A DNA stretch of 64,000 nucleotides, from the NCBI RefSeq assembly GCF_001685025.1, contig NZ_MAYU01000021.1, positions 682,001 to 746,000 of the forward strand, given 5' to 3'. The position numbers and the translations under genes are program-made. Of the stretch, positions 53,206 to 63,059 are shown in pieces. Source of the stretch: Bacillus sp. FJAT-27225. Its GTDB lineage: Bacteria; Bacillota; Bacilli; Bacillales; Cytobacillaceae. The stretch's first letter is position 1; the number at the start of each line of letters is the position of its first letter. Under the pieces are notes generated by a model. It made no database searches. It had not been told where the DNA came from and worked only from the letters and a program-made list of their open reading frames with translations.

Positions 53206-54075
53206 TCATCCTTTGATCGAACCCAGCATTGAACCTTTCACAAAATGCTTTTGGACAAAGGGATAAATAACTAGAATTGGAACCGTTGCTACTAAAATAG
53301 AGGCCATTTTGATTCCTTCAATCGATTGCACGGTAAGTGAGGCTGTTTGCAGCATTTGCTCTGCATCACTTTCGACAATTAGCTGCCTTAGCTTCACTTG
53401 AAGCGGAAACAATTTTTGGTCCCTAATGTACAAGAGAGCTCCAAAATATCCGTTCCAATGCCCTACTGCGTAGAATAATCCAATGGTACTCAGTGAGGGT
53501 AATGAAAGGGGCAGGACAACACTCCAGAGTGTCCGGTATTCCCCGCATCCATCCATTTTTGCTGTATCAAGCAAATCCCTTGGGATATTTTGAAAGAAGG
53601 AAATCATGATGATTAGATTGAATGCACTGATTAATCCCGGAATCATCAGGCTCCATAATGTATTCAGCATCCCAAGCGACTTTACAATCAAATAAGATGG
53701 AATCAACGGTGCAGAAAAGATCATTGAAAACACAACCATAAAGATAATGATTTTTCTGCCCTTCAAATCCTGCTTTGACAGGCCATACGCCATCAAAGAG
53801 GTAAAAATCAGATTCAATAGGGTCCCAAAAACAGTAATATAGACCGTCACTCCAAATGAACGCCAAATCTCTTTGTCCAACAATACTGCGCGGTAATTGT
53901 CCAGTGTAAAATCCACTGGCCATATGGTCACCCGGCCCTCCATAATCGCTTGTCCTGAACTAAATGAACCTGCAAAAATATGTACGAAAGGAAGCAGCAT
54001 GGACAAACTAAGAATGGTAAGAAATATATAATTGAAGATACTGAAAGTCTTTTGTGCAGGAGTTTGTCTGATCAT
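53206..54075 (-). CDS. ABC sugar permease, LplC/YtcP-like
   Basis: 289 residues, six membrane helices. The EAA loop reads DTAKMDGCGEYRTLWSVVLP, the site that docks the ATPase. Starts with FSIFNYIFLTILSLSMLLPF, the typical first helix. Second of two permeases; 17 bases after the first permease. No ATPase gene is present in the window. Confidence 0.93.
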   Translation of the reverse strand: MIRQTPAQKTFSIFNYIFLTILSLSMLLPFVHIFAGSFSSGQAIMEGRVTIWPVDFTLDNYRAVLLDKEIWRSFGVTVYITVFGTLLNLIFTSLMAYGLSKQDLKGRKIIIFMVVFSMIFSAPLIPSYLIVKSLGMLNTLWSLMIPGLISAFNLIIMISFFQNIPRDLLDTAKMDGCGEYRTLWSVVLPLSLPSLSTIGLFYAVGHWNGYFGALLYIRDQKLFPLQVKLRQLIVESDAEQMLQTASLTVQSIEGIKMASILVATVPILVIYPFVQKHFVKGSMLGSIKG

Positions 54076-54092
54076 CCATCTTCTTCCCCTTT

Positions 54093-55064
54093 CTAATAGA
54101 TTGAGTTTCCTGTCATTCTTTTACTTAGCTTATTTGCCCCAACTAACAACAGCAGGCCAACAACTGATTTAAATAGACCTATAGCGGTCGTATAACTATA
54201 TTGCCCGCCAAGTAATCCGACTCGATAAATATACGTGTCAAATACTTCCCCGGTATCCCAAACTAGTGGATTTAAAAGCATATAAATTTGTTCAAATCCA
54301 AGATCAAGGATATTGCCAATTCTCAGAAGCAACAGCACAATTATGGTTGGCATGATGCTTGGTAGGGTAATGCTTATTGCCTGTCTCAATTTCCCCGCTC
54401 CATCTACCTCAGCGGCTTCATATAATTCAGGATTGACTCCTGCCATAGCTGCCAGATAAATAATCGTACCCCAGCCAATTTCCTTCCAAATTCCTGAGCT
54501 GACAACAATACTTCTGAAGAACTGTGGTTCCTGCATAAAGAAAATCGGTTCCCCGCCAAACCACTTAATCACTTCATTCACCATTCCTGAAGTCGGAGAT
54601 AAAAAACTAATGACCAAACCTCCGACTATTACCCAGGATAGGAAATGGGGCAGGTAAAGAATTGTTTGGATCGTTTGCTTAAACTTCATTTTCCGGACTT
54701 CATTTAAGAGGAGTGCCAATATAATCGGTGCCGGGAATCCTAAAATTAATTGATAGAGACTGATCAATACAGTATTGGTTAGAATTTCATAGAACTCAGG
54801 GTATTCAAAAAGATTGATAAAGTGTTTTAGTCCCACCCAAGGGCTCTCAAATATTCCCCTATATACGTTATAATCCTGAAAGGCAATGACAATCCCACCG
54901 AGGGGAATATACTTAAATACGACAAAAAATATAAATCCCGGCAGAATCATCGAGTATAGCTGCCAGTGCTTTAAAAAGTAATTTTGTTTCTTTTGAATGG
55001 GTACCATTTTTATATCCGTTTGTACTAAATCAGGTTTCTTAGCTGATACATTCGGTTGCAGCAT
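54093..55064 (-). CDS. ABC sugar permease, LplB/YteP-like
   Basis: 323 residues with six membrane helices after a charged N-terminus (YSMILPGFIFFVVFKYIPLG). The EAA loop is EAAEVDGAGKLRQAISITLP. AGGGGGGATAAG precedes the ATG. It opens the transport operon, and the promoter should lie in 55065-55180, where TTGCAA and TAAAAT-like boxes occur. Confidence 0.93.
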   Translation of the reverse strand: MLQPNVSAKKPDLVQTDIKMVPIQKKQNYFLKHWQLYSMILPGFIFFVVFKYIPLGGIVIAFQDYNVYRGIFESPWVGLKHFINLFEYPEFYEILTNTVLISLYQLILGFPAPIILALLLNEVRKMKFKQTIQTILYLPHFLSWVIVGGLVISFLSPTSGMVNEVIKWFGGEPIFFMQEPQFFRSIVVSSGIWKEIGWGTIIYLAAMAGVNPELYEAAEVDGAGKLRQAISITLPSIMPTIIVLLLLRIGNILDLGFEQIYMLLNPLVWDTGEVFDTYIYRVGLLGGQYSYTTAIGLFKSVVGLLLLVGANKLSKRMTGNSIY

Positions 55065-55182
55065 CTTATCCCCCCTATATAGGATTGATTTTAGAGAATT
55101 TTCAGATAAATATCCATGTCGTTTTTTATGATTTGTTGTGAATTTATTACTCTAATCATTTTTGCAAAGAGCATCCAAGAAT

Positions 55183-55215
55183 AAAAAAGCCCTATATCTT
55201 AATCAGATATAAGGC
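55183..55215 (-). terminator. Terminator of the two-component operon
   Basis: GCCTTATATCT / AGATATAGGGC stem, read leftward with six T after it. It overlaps the stop codon of the response regulator gene. Confidence 0.85.
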
Positions 55216-56273
55216 ACTTTATCATTTTTAAGAAGGCTTCGATATTCTGATGGCGACATTTTATAGTACTTTTTAAACGTTTTTGTAAAATGCGGATAAT
55301 CATTATATCCAGCCAATTCAGCAATCTCATATGTTTTTAAACGAATATCCATTAGCAGTTTTTTTGTTTGCTCCATACGCAATTCTGTTAAATATTGAAT
55401 GAAGCTCTTACCATATTCGTCTTTAAATTGCCTGCTGAAATAGGCTGGGGACATATTCACACTTTCCGCTACGTGCTGCAGTGTTAAATTGGGATCCGTA
55501 AAGCGGTCCTTAATAAACTCGACTGCTAAATTTATCTTAACGGAACTTCCCCAATTTTTAGATTCCTGAACATGGTTTGTTATTGTAGTGAACCAACGAT
55601 TTATATGTTTAATAATATCTTCTATCTCGTGATTAACCGGGCCGGCCTCCAATTCCTCACAGATCAGTTCCCGGCCGAGTCTGCTGCTTATACCCCTTTT
55701 AACAAAATGATATAAATTAAGAAATAATTCCTTAACGAGCATGGAATTTACTTTTTTGGCTGTCATCTCCTGATAACAGGCCAGAAGCAATTCCTCACAT
55801 TCCGACTTTCTGGCTCCCCACAAATATGTAATGAATTCCTCACTATATTCCTTACATTTTAAAAGCCACTCACTTGATTCCTCAGTCAATGACTTCTGGC
55901 TTTTTAATTGATTCTCCACTTTTTCCAGCATTTTATAAAATAGTTCCGGCTTTATCGGCTTTAATAAATAATCAATTGCCCCATGCCTTAATGCATGCTG
56001 TGCATATTCAAATTCATCAAACCCCGAGACGACAACGATTTTACTGTCAAACCCCATTGTCTCGACAGTTTGAATAAGCTCAATTCCATCCATTTCGGGC
56101 ATGCGTATATCTGTGATAATAAGATTAGGGCGTAAATTCCTGGTTAATGTTAATGCCTCTTTGCCGTCCTGTGCATAACCAACTACCTTAAAATGAGGAA
56201 ACTTCATTTCTATCAGTTTAGTTAAACTCTTTTTGATGATTGGTTCATCATCAACAATGATGACAGTAAACAT
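55203..56273 (-). CDS. YesN-like response regulator with AraC DNA-binding domain
   Basis: 356-residue regulator. Receiver domain with phospho-acceptor Asp55 in LIITDIRMPEMDG, a middle linker, and a C-terminal AraC/HTH_18 domain (VAESVNMSPAYFSRQFKDEY and YNDYPHFTKTFKKYYKMSPS). ATG 56273 follows AGGAGGAGG; the longer frame upstream lacks a site. Controlled by the kinase encoded ten bases upstream, it should activate the transport and enzyme genes that lie next to it. Confidence 0.93.
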   Translation of the reverse strand: MFTVIIVDDEPIIKKSLTKLIEMKFPHFKVVGYAQDGKEALTLTRNLRPNLIITDIRMPEMDGIELIQTVETMGFDSKIVVVSGFDEFEYAQHALRHGAIDYLLKPIKPELFYKMLEKVENQLKSQKSLTEESSEWLLKCKEYSEEFITYLWGARKSECEELLLACYQEMTAKKVNSMLVKELFLNLYHFVKRGISSRLGRELICEELEAGPVNHEIEDIIKHINRWFTTITNHVQESKNWGSSVKINLAVEFIKDRFTDPNLTLQHVAESVNMSPAYFSRQFKDEYGKSFIQYLTELRMEQTKKLLMDIRLKTYEIAELAGYNDYPHFTKTFKKYYKMSPSEYRSLLKNDKVPYI

Positions 56274-56283
56274 AGTCCTCCTC

Positions 56284-58056
56284 CTATTCCCCGATCGGCA
56301 AAATGACCCGGATGATGGTGCCGTTTTCATTTGATTCCACTAATTTTAAGCCATATTGATCCCCAAAGGTTAACCGAATCCTTGTGTGCACATTCCATAG
56401 TCCTATCCTGTTTAAATGGTTCTGTTTGGTTGTAATTTCCTCTGAGCCTTTAAGGGAAAAAGCGTTTTGATACATTTGGAAGATCGTATCTGGCATGCCC
56501 TTTCCATGATCGATAATATCCAAAAAGAAAGCATCATTTTCCTTCCTCCCGCTCACGGCCAAAAAGGAAGGTTTAATCTTTTGGTTTTCGTAGCCATGCT
56601 CGAAGGAATTCTCGATGATTGGCTGTAAAATTAATTTTACTGCCCTTACTTTTCCTATCAATTCTTCGGGATAATCCAGGTGGACTTGCAGTTGTTCATA
56701 TCTTTCCTTTTGGATATCCAGATAGGATGTAACATGCTCCAATTCATCATTGAGTGTGACGATATGGTTTAAATCCGATATATTGTAACGGAACATATCT
56801 GCCAAGCTTGTTGCCATCTTACTCACAATCATATTCCCTTCAAGAATAGCGTGTGAGTTGATCAGTTCCAAGGTATTGTATAAGAAATGTGGATTGATTT
56901 GAGATTGCATCGCCTTTAAGGAGGAATCGCGCTGCTTGATTTCCATTTCTTTTTCTTTTAATTCTGCTTTATGAACCACTTGTACCAGTCTTTCAAGCTC
57001 ATTAACCATTTTATTGAAACTGCGATTCAACTTCCCGATTTCATCTTTTCTTTTCTCAGAAGCCCTTATTTGAAAATCACCCAATTCAGCTTTTTTCATT
57101 AATGCTTGTAAATGCGATAGTGACCTTGTTAATGATAATGAAAAGCCTCCGACTAACATGAGGGCAAGTGTGATTAAAGCGATTGCAATCGCAATGGTGA
57201 TAGACCGGATTGAAACAAGCTTGCCTATTAAATTTTTCAAGGGAACTTCAGTCATAACCGTTAAGTTCGTTATTGGTGAAGTATGATAGGTTATGAGCCG
57301 TTTTTCTCCCTCGACTTCGATAATAAAGGAATCCTGGCTTTTTTTAAAAATGTCCTTTAAATATGCTCTATCCACCTTTGTTCCAAGGCTTTGTCTATCA
57401 GGATGATAGAGAATTCTCCCATTTTCATCTGTAATCCATATAAAGCCGGTTTCACCTATATGTTCCTGATCACTGATTTCTTTTAATTTCTGTATTTTTA
57501 AATCAATGAGAAACATACCACTGGTTTTATATGTATGATAATCCAAAAAACTGCGGGTCAAGGTTATAACCGGCTTGGAATCTTCATAGTTTATTCCTCT
57601 TAATTCAAAACCTAATAATTTTGGAGCATCTTCATTTTTGAATTTTTCAAACCTCTTATATGCCGAAAAGGTGGTTCCAATTTGGTTGTTTGAGGCTACA
57701 TTAAAGGAAATGACATCTCCCCGGCTATACAGCTCGGGAGCGATTTCCTTTTCAATTCTTTTTGAAAGGAGATAGGTTTCAAAATCATCATCAGGGCTTA
57801 AATTAATGTATTCCTGAATAACGGGATGGATAATGACAGGTTTAACTGTTCGTTCCAGTCCCTGAAAATAGTCATCCAAATTATTGTTCTGCTGCCTGAC
57901 TAATTGTTCACTATCATTTATGGCATTTGTTTCAATAACCTTGGTGGACTGGCTGTACCAGATATAACCGAAAAACAGGAAAGGAAATAATAAAAATAAA
58001 ATAACTAATAAATACAGCTTTGTCTTAATCGACAAATCAACCAGCCGGCTAATCAT
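56284..58056 (-). CDS. YesM-like sensor histidine kinase
   Basis: 590-residue membrane kinase: two helices (near 12-32, LYLLVILFLLFPFLFFGYIW, and near 280-305) bracket an extracellular Cache-like sensor; HAMP follows (ADMG-type KAELGDFQIRASEKRKDE), then His_kinase with MQSQINPHFLYNTLELINSH and a HATPase domain (VKLILQPIIENSFEHGY, IIDHGKGMP, RIGLWNVHTRI). It senses an extracellular sugar or the loaded binding protein. Overlaps the DUF624 gene by four bases. Confidence 0.93.
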   Translation of the reverse strand: MISRLVDLSIKTKLYLLVILFLLFPFLFFGYIWYSQSTKVIETNAINDSEQLVRQQNNNLDDYFQGLERTVKPVIIHPVIQEYINLSPDDDFETYLLSKRIEKEIAPELYSRGDVISFNVASNNQIGTTFSAYKRFEKFKNEDAPKLLGFELRGINYEDSKPVITLTRSFLDYHTYKTSGMFLIDLKIQKLKEISDQEHIGETGFIWITDENGRILYHPDRQSLGTKVDRAYLKDIFKKSQDSFIIEVEGEKRLITYHTSPITNLTVMTEVPLKNLIGKLVSIRSITIAIAIALITLALMLVGGFSLSLTRSLSHLQALMKKAELGDFQIRASEKRKDEIGKLNRSFNKMVNELERLVQVVHKAELKEKEMEIKQRDSSLKAMQSQINPHFLYNTLELINSHAILEGNMIVSKMATSLADMFRYNISDLNHIVTLNDELEHVTSYLDIQKERYEQLQVHLDYPEELIGKVRAVKLILQPIIENSFEHGYENQKIKPSFLAVSGRKENDAFFLDIIDHGKGMPDTIFQMYQNAFSLKGSEEITTKQNHLNRIGLWNVHTRIRLTFGDQYGLKLVESNENGTIIRVILPIGE

Positions 58057-58694
58057 GTATATCCACCATTTGCCTGATTTCGTTTTTCTTCCAGCCGTTT
58101 GAAACTAAGTTGAGCAAAGTAACTGATTACATAGGCGGGTAGACTGATCCCGAGAAAAGGAAGAAAACCCGGTACGATAGTGAAAAAAATAGTACAAAGT
58201 ATAAGGCCAAGTACAATCAGCAAGGTTTGTAACGGAGCAAATACAGGAAATAAGAAAGAGTTTTTAAAGGACTCAGATGTTTTCATTTGAAAGTGTGAAC
58301 AGATTGGAAACACATAACAAAATGCCAGGCCAAACAGAATGAAAAGAATCGTAAAAAAACCTACAAGTATCTCGTAAAACATCCCCTCAAATTGGCTGAA
58401 ATAGCGGATGTCAAAATAAATGAGCAAGCCAATTCCCGTATAGAGGAAAGACAATTTTATGCCTCTTGAAAAATTCAGTTTGAATTCTTCTTTAAAAGCA
58501 TGAAAAATCTTTACATCTTCATCAAAAACAATCATTTTCCTTAACACTGCAAACAATGCCAGTGTCGATGCTCCAACACCAACTATCACCAATCCGGCTA
58601 AAGTAAATAGAATCCACACTATATTTAAATAGGCAAGCCTTACTACCCACAAGGAAAAGCGATGAAAAACCCCCATGAAGCCGTTCATTTCCAT
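58053..58694 (-). CDS. DUF624 (YesL-like) membrane protein
   Basis: 213 residues with five or so membrane helices (LVIVGVGASTLALFAVLRKM, LSFLYTGIGLLIYF, TLLIVLGLILCTIFFTIV). YesL-like proteins nearly always stand beside YesM/YesN and sugar ABC genes; their role is unknown. First gene of the sensor operon. Confidence 0.88.
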   Translation of the reverse strand: MEMNGFMGVFHRFSLWVVRLAYLNIVWILFTLAGLVIVGVGASTLALFAVLRKMIVFDEDVKIFHAFKEEFKLNFSRGIKLSFLYTGIGLLIYFDIRYFSQFEGMFYEILVGFFTILFILFGLAFCYVFPICSHFQMKTSESFKNSFLFPVFAPLQTLLIVLGLILCTIFFTIVPGFLPFLGISLPAYVISYFAQLSFKRLEEKRNQANGGYT

Positions 58695-59202
58695 TCTTTA
58701 ATCCCCCTATTGAAACCAATTATGTATAGTATAGCAATAACAAGAATATTTTGAAATGTCTCATAATATAGAGGTTAATAAGAAAATTGAGAAAACAGAA
58801 GATTTTCCAAGCCCGATATGCTATTTAGTTAAACTGGTTTTCCTGTATCCTTATAAAAAACTCCTTGAGATAGAGTATCTAAGTAGACCCCAAGTAAAAA
58901 AAGCACATAGGTTTAGCCTTACCGGCTGCCTATGTGCTTTTATTATAGTAATATGAAAGTTTTAGAATCAGTCACTTCTGTTATCTCAATTCATAAGCCT
59001 TATCAATACAACTGGTTATTTGGCCTAATTAATCTACCCACTCTAATCTACTATATACCTCTCCAGGAGTGAGCCTTAAATTATCTGCCAGGTTTAGGAA
59101 CAGTCCGTTCCACGTTGTCTAAAATAGGTTCCTAGTATCTACAACATAGCTCGCTTTCCTTAAAAGAAAAAGTTTATTTCACAAACGTATTAGGTATTAG
59201 GT
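58695..59202. other. Intergenic region with one bidirectional hairpin
   Basis: No gene seen. AGCACATAGG at 58902 and CCTATGTGCT at 58929 form a 10-base stem with A-run and T-run flanks, a probable terminator. Short direct repeats TTAGGTATTA occur near 59190. Confidence 0.55.
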
Positions 59203-59336
59203 ATTAAGATTGCAACTACCTCGCCACGGGCACAAAGAACATCATTTGCAAATACCTCTGTATGTACTCTCCATCTTTAGGATGAATTTCTTCAACAGTT
59301 CCAATTGCTTTTGAACGATCTAATACTTCCGCTTTC
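59203..59336 (-). pseudogene. Remnant of a hotdog thioesterase-like gene
   Basis: Read leftward, one frame gives KAEVLDRSKAIGTVEEIHPK followed by DGEY; a nearby second frame gives EVFANDVLCARGEVVAILI. Together they resemble the last strands of PaaI/FapR-type hotdog proteins, broken by a frameshift and lacking the N-terminal half. Confidence 0.4.
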
Positions 59337-59375
59337 TACACCATAGAAAGATCCCGCTATAATTTTTAAAATAGT

Positions 59376-59404
59376 TTGACGTTTTTGTGAGATAATGATA
59401 TAAA
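59376..59404 (+). promoter_or_regulatory. Sigma-A promoter of the HMGL-like aldolase gene
   Basis: TTGACG, 17-base spacer, TATAAA, about 40 bases before the start. Confidence 0.7.
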
Positions 59405-59450
59405 AGCTATTAACAAAGATGGCTACAACTAAGAGGTGGAGGTTATGGAG

Positions 59451-60413
59451 ATGGGAAATAACTGTAAAATTTTGGACTGTACAATTCGAGATGGAGGGCT
59501 AGTCAACAATTGGGACTTCAGCGTCGAATTTGTTCAAGACTTGTATAATGGCCTAAGTGATGCAGGCGTTGAATATATGGAGATAGGATACAAAAATTCT
59601 CCTAAACTTCTAAACGCAACTGAGCCCAATCCTTGGAGGTTTCTTGACGATAACTTCCTGAAAGAAATCATCCCTGAGAAAAAATTCACGAAACTATCGG
59701 CACTCGTTGATATTGGGAGAGTTGACCCAAACGACATCCTGCCGCGTGAAGAAAGTGTATTGGATATGATTAGGGTCGCCTGCTATATTCGCGAAGTGGA
59801 CAAGGGCCTCGAGCTTGTGCAAATGTTCCATGATTTGGGCTATGAGACTTCTCTCAACATCATGGCTTTATCAAGCGTCCCTGAACAACAGCTCATTAAA
59901 GCATTCGAATTGGTGAAAGCAAGCCCTGTCGATGTGGTCTATATCGTTGACTCCTTCGGCAGCCTGGATCCCGCAGACATCGAGCATCAGGTGAACAAGT
60001 TCAAAGCCATGCTTCCAGACAAACAGCTTGGAATCCATACCCATAACAACATGCAGCTCGCATTCGCCAATACGCTGGCTGCCTTACAAAATGGGGTAAC
60101 CTTCCTCGATTCATCCGTCTACGGCATGGGCCGAGCCGCCGGTAACTGTCATACAGAACTACTCGTTGGCTATATACAAAAGACAAGCTATGAGCTTAAG
60201 CCTGTCCTTGGCGTGATTGAAAAGCATATGCTCGACATGCGCCAAAGGTGGGAATGGGGCTACATCATCCCCTACATGATTTCCGGTATCCTGAACGAAC
60301 ATCCACGCGTCGCCATGGCCTACCGTGACAGTGCCAACCGGGATAAATTTGTTGATTTCTATGACAAAGTAACAACTCCGGAAGCCACAATAGCATCATC
60401 TGAAAGTCGGTAA
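59451..60413 (+). CDS. HMGL-like aldolase (4-hydroxy-2-oxovalerate aldolase type)
   Basis: TIM-barrel metal-dependent lyase of about 320 residues. ILDCTIRDGGLVNNWDFS at the start holds the DxTxRDG metal and base motif; VVYIVDSFGSLDPADIEHQ and LGIHTHNNMQLAFANTLAA (HxHN metal ligands) follow; SSVYGMGRAAGNCHTELL completes the site. Three starts are possible (GTG 59436, ATG 59445, ATG 59451); the last is eight bases from GGAGG. No partner dehydrogenase is adjacent, so the substrate is open; such stand-alone copies occur near polysaccharide genes. Confidence 0.88.
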   Translation: MGNNCKILDCTIRDGGLVNNWDFSVEFVQDLYNGLSDAGVEYMEIGYKNSPKLLNATEPNPWRFLDDNFLKEIIPEKKFTKLSALVDIGRVDPNDILPREESVLDMIRVACYIREVDKGLELVQMFHDLGYETSLNIMALSSVPEQQLIKAFELVKASPVDVVYIVDSFGSLDPADIEHQVNKFKAMLPDKQLGIHTHNNMQLAFANTLAALQNGVTFLDSSVYGMGRAAGNCHTELLVGYIQKTSYELKPVLGVIEKHMLDMRQRWEWGYIIPYMISGILNEHPRVAMAYRDSANRDKFVDFYDKVTTPEATIASSESR

Positions 60414-60481
60414 GATTACATACTGAAGGTGGAAGTAAACACTATATAATGTAAGGTTACAAATGCTGGATTTTATGAGCC

Positions 60482-60518
60482 AACAGGAACTGTCGACGCA
60501 CAGTTCCTGTTATTTTTT
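60482..60518 (+). terminator. Terminator of the HMGL-like gene
   Basis: AACAGGAACTGT / ACAGTTCCTGTT perfect 12-base stem, 6-base loop, then ATTTTTT. Confidence 0.92.
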
Positions 60519-60548
60519 ATGTAATCGGGTTCAATGCTGGAAACATCT

Positions 60549-60989
60549 TCACCACAAATTCGGTTTCACGACCATGAACCAGAGCATCGACATCAATAAT
60601 ATGATGTAGGTCCAGATGGCGCGCTTCAATTTTGCGGTGAGTGCTAGTTTATTTGTTCCTTCTTCGGCAAATTCGCGAAGTGTTGGAGAGAATGCCCGGG
60701 CCAGGAAAAAGAGGGAGGCGAACAGCAGTGCCAGGGTTCCGACAATCCATGGCGTTTTCCATGTCCATGGTCCGAGGATGACGAGCAGCACTCCTGTTCC
60801 AATCAGCACATGGCCGGCGTGTTTTGACAGCCGCACGACTGACTTCAGCAAAGCCAAATGGGCATCCAGCTCTTTCTTCTCAGCATCAGGCAGTTTTTTC
60901 ACAATGGGCATCAAAATGAAGAAGGGCCCTATGGACGCAATCGCGCTTGCGACGTGAAGATAAATAATGATACGGTACAATAAGTCCAT
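60549..60989 (-). CDS. Four-helix membrane protein, DUF2269-like
   Basis: 146 residues with four membrane helices; the first includes IYLHVASAIASIGPFFIL with a conserved-looking His, the second KHAGHVLIGTGVLLVILGPW. Layout recalls DUF2269 or copper-resistance-D-like proteins, without certainty. It starts three bases after the ASCH gene stop and so shares its transcript. Confidence 0.75.
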   Translation of the reverse strand: MDLLYRIIIYLHVASAIASIGPFFILMPIVKKLPDAEKKELDAHLALLKSVVRLSKHAGHVLIGTGVLLVILGPWTWKTPWIVGTLALLFASLFFLARAFSPTLREFAEEGTNKLALTAKLKRAIWTYIILLMSMLWFMVVKPNLW

Positions 60990-60992
60990 TTC

Positions 60993-61337
60993 TTATTCTT
61001 TAACAGGACTAAATTCATGCACCCAGACACGCATTTTCGGAAGCCATGGCATTCCCGGGTGATACGATAGAATCGACTGTTTGTACGCTTCTACATTCTC
61101 AAAGCCCTCGCGCTGCGCATCTGCATCTGTCAATTCTCCAAGTGATTGAGAATAGACATTGTCCACGACGAATTTCTTTCCTTTTAACTCCATGATTTCG
61201 CCTACATCGGCATAACGGCCGTTACGGCGCGTAGCAGTTTTCTTGTCTGCCAACACTTTATTGACGTCGTCTTCCATTGTGACAAGACGCTCAACCTCAC
61301 ATGTTTTGGGCGGCAAAGCATTGTTCTGTTTTGTCAT
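60993..61337 (-). CDS. ASCH-domain-like protein
   Basis: 114-residue soluble protein. KKTATRRNGRYADVGEIMEL carries the K-T-x-R and G-D/E pattern of ASCH domains, and MRVWVHEFSPV ends the fold. ASCH proteins bind RNA or modified nucleosides. AAGGGAG precedes the ATG. Forms a two-gene unit with the downstream membrane protein. Confidence 0.7.
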   Translation of the reverse strand: MTKQNNALPPKTCEVERLVTMEDDVNKVLADKKTATRRNGRYADVGEIMELKGKKFVVDNVYSQSLGELTDADAQREGFENVEAYKQSILSYHPGMPWLPKMRVWVHEFSPVKE

Positions 61338-61640
61338 TGAAAAAAACTCCCTTCCTTTTGCTCCTCTATAATATTACATATAGAAAGAAAGAACTCCAAT
61401 GCAAACAATCGTACCCATGTCAGGGACACAATAAAAAGAAGATTAAGCAGATATACCAAGAAGCAAATTTCCAGCCTGAGGAGACTTTTCTCAATTTGCC
61501 GTGATGCGCGAATAGCTGGTCCCCACAGCCGGCTCCTTTTTTAAAGTCAACTGTCCACTTCTATAGAAAAGTTGCTTACTGATTGATGATTACTACAATA
61601 AGTAGCATTCAACAGTTCTCTATGGTCCCCCAGTAAATAA
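61338..61640. other. Intergenic, no gene supported
   Basis: A possible weak rightward hairpin at 61514-61540 (AGCTGG / CCGGCT then TTTTTT). A rightward frame ending at 61504 has no start site. Confidence 0.4.
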
Positions 61641-61674
61641 CAGAAAGGCCTGCCACATGTAGCATGGGCAGGCC
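61641..61674 (-). terminator. Terminator of the DUF4230 gene
   Basis: GGCCTGCC / GGCAGGCC perfect stem followed leftward by TTTCTG. Confidence 0.8.
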
Positions 61675-61680
61675 GTCTTA

Positions 61681-62442
61681 TTAGGTAAACGTGACATGTA
61701 CCGTATAACCAATATTCTCGAAAAATACTTTTAACGCCTTTTCGGCATTTTTCTCTGCAGTATCTAGTAAACCAATAGAGATAGCTTCTTTACGAATTTT
61801 ATCTTGTGCCTCAGCGGCCTTCTCAAACCCTTCATCCATTTTAATATCAGTACGGAAAAGCCCATTACTGTCAACGGCCTGTATTTTATCCAACTGTACC
61901 GCTGGATCCTGGATGAGCTTTGCATGAGGAAGAGTAATATCTATTTCTTTTGTTTCTTTATTAATAACCATGTCCTCAGAAGTAACCTTTTTCAAATCAA
62001 CACCGGCAATAACCGTCGCAGGTACAACCAATAGAAGTTCTCGCTTTGTTCCTGGCAAATCAAGAGGGATGTCTTTCCCGAAAATCTTATTATCCTTTTC
62101 TTTTATAACCGTCTTCATATGTGCTTCAGCTGTTGCCAATGTGGCTAGCTCTTGAACACTTTCAACAAATGTGACAGACTCTTTTTTGGTGTTACCGCCT
62201 GCAAATTGCCAAATTACTACTGAAATGATTAAAAGAACAAGGATGGGCAAAATAACTTTAAATACTCCAGCTCTAATAAAGGACTTAGAAATTCGTTTCG
62301 GTTCAGATACATATCTTGTGTTTTGACCTACCGCAATTGTTGCAGCACTTTGCTGTCGTGCTTCCTTTAATTCTATTAATAGTCTTTCTAGCTGTTCAAT
62401 TTTTTCGTCTTTTTCTTCAAAAATTTCTCTATTTGTACCCAT
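61681..62442 (-). CDS. DUF4230 membrane-anchored protein
   Basis: 253 residues: an N-terminal coiled coil (EEKDEKIEQLERLLIELKEA), one helix near 68-90 (VFKVILPILVLLIISVVIWQ), then the DUF4230 domain with VQELATLATAEAHMKTVI and LLVVPATVIAGVDLKKV. The ATG at 62442 follows GGAAGGTGG. Widespread in Firmicutes, role unknown. Confidence 0.85.
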   Translation of the reverse strand: MGTNREIFEEKDEKIEQLERLLIELKEARQQSAATIAVGQNTRYVSEPKRISKSFIRAGVFKVILPILVLLIISVVIWQFAGGNTKKESVTFVESVQELATLATAEAHMKTVIKEKDNKIFGKDIPLDLPGTKRELLLVVPATVIAGVDLKKVTSEDMVINKETKEIDITLPHAKLIQDPAVQLDKIQAVDSNGLFRTDIKMDEGFEKAAEAQDKIRKEAISIGLLDTAEKNAEKALKVFFENIGYTVHVTFT

Positions 62443-63059
62443 ATTTCCACCTTCCATTTCACTCATTACAATATTTAAAGTTAAAACTCTTTTCTTTTAG
62501 TCTCTTAAAACAGTTTCATCATCACCAATATTTCACTGCGTTTTCATCTTCATCTATTTCGAAAGCAAGTAACACCTGACCGTTCAGGTCCTGCCTATCT
62601 ATACACTTTTTATCGAGATTCTTGGTATATTCTATTTCCTGTCTAATTGGTAGTTCCAAGTATGCCTTCCATTCGGATATCCATCAATAAAAAGAATTTG
62701 ATTGCCTTGCATTTCCCTCCATTTCCAATAAATATCAACGAATATAATATGATAAATTTAACATAAACATTTAAGATGATGTAGAAAAATCAGGACTTTT
62801 ATCTGATATTGTAAAATTTACTAATAAAACAAAAGACTCTATCCTTGTTCACGATGAACTACTCATAGTAGCTCGAGATTCTTTAGAGTTGCCGGACAGG
62901 ACAAGCTTATGTCCATAAGAGACTAAAAGATGCACCTAACGTTCTCTCCAACCAGAAAAGCCACCAGGATAGTTCCGGTGGCATTAATACGTATTTAATA
63001 ATATCTTTCTGGTGGGCTAAGCTGTTCATTTTTCAGCCCAGCCTATTAAACACTCTACC
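62443..63059. other. Intergenic with REP-like hairpins
   Basis: No gene seen. GCCACC / GGTGGC hairpin at 62960-62982 and CTGGTGGGCT near 63009 share the CCACCAG core with the palindrome at 63060. Confidence 0.5.

Noticed and set aside
58756-58956. A 66-residue rightward ORF
   Set aside because: It runs through a terminator hairpin, lacks a ribosome binding site and has no gene-like pattern.
61301-61504. A 67-residue rightward ORF
   Set aside because: Its start lies antisense within the ASCH gene and no ribosome binding site is visible; the end looks slightly coding-like but is too short to support.
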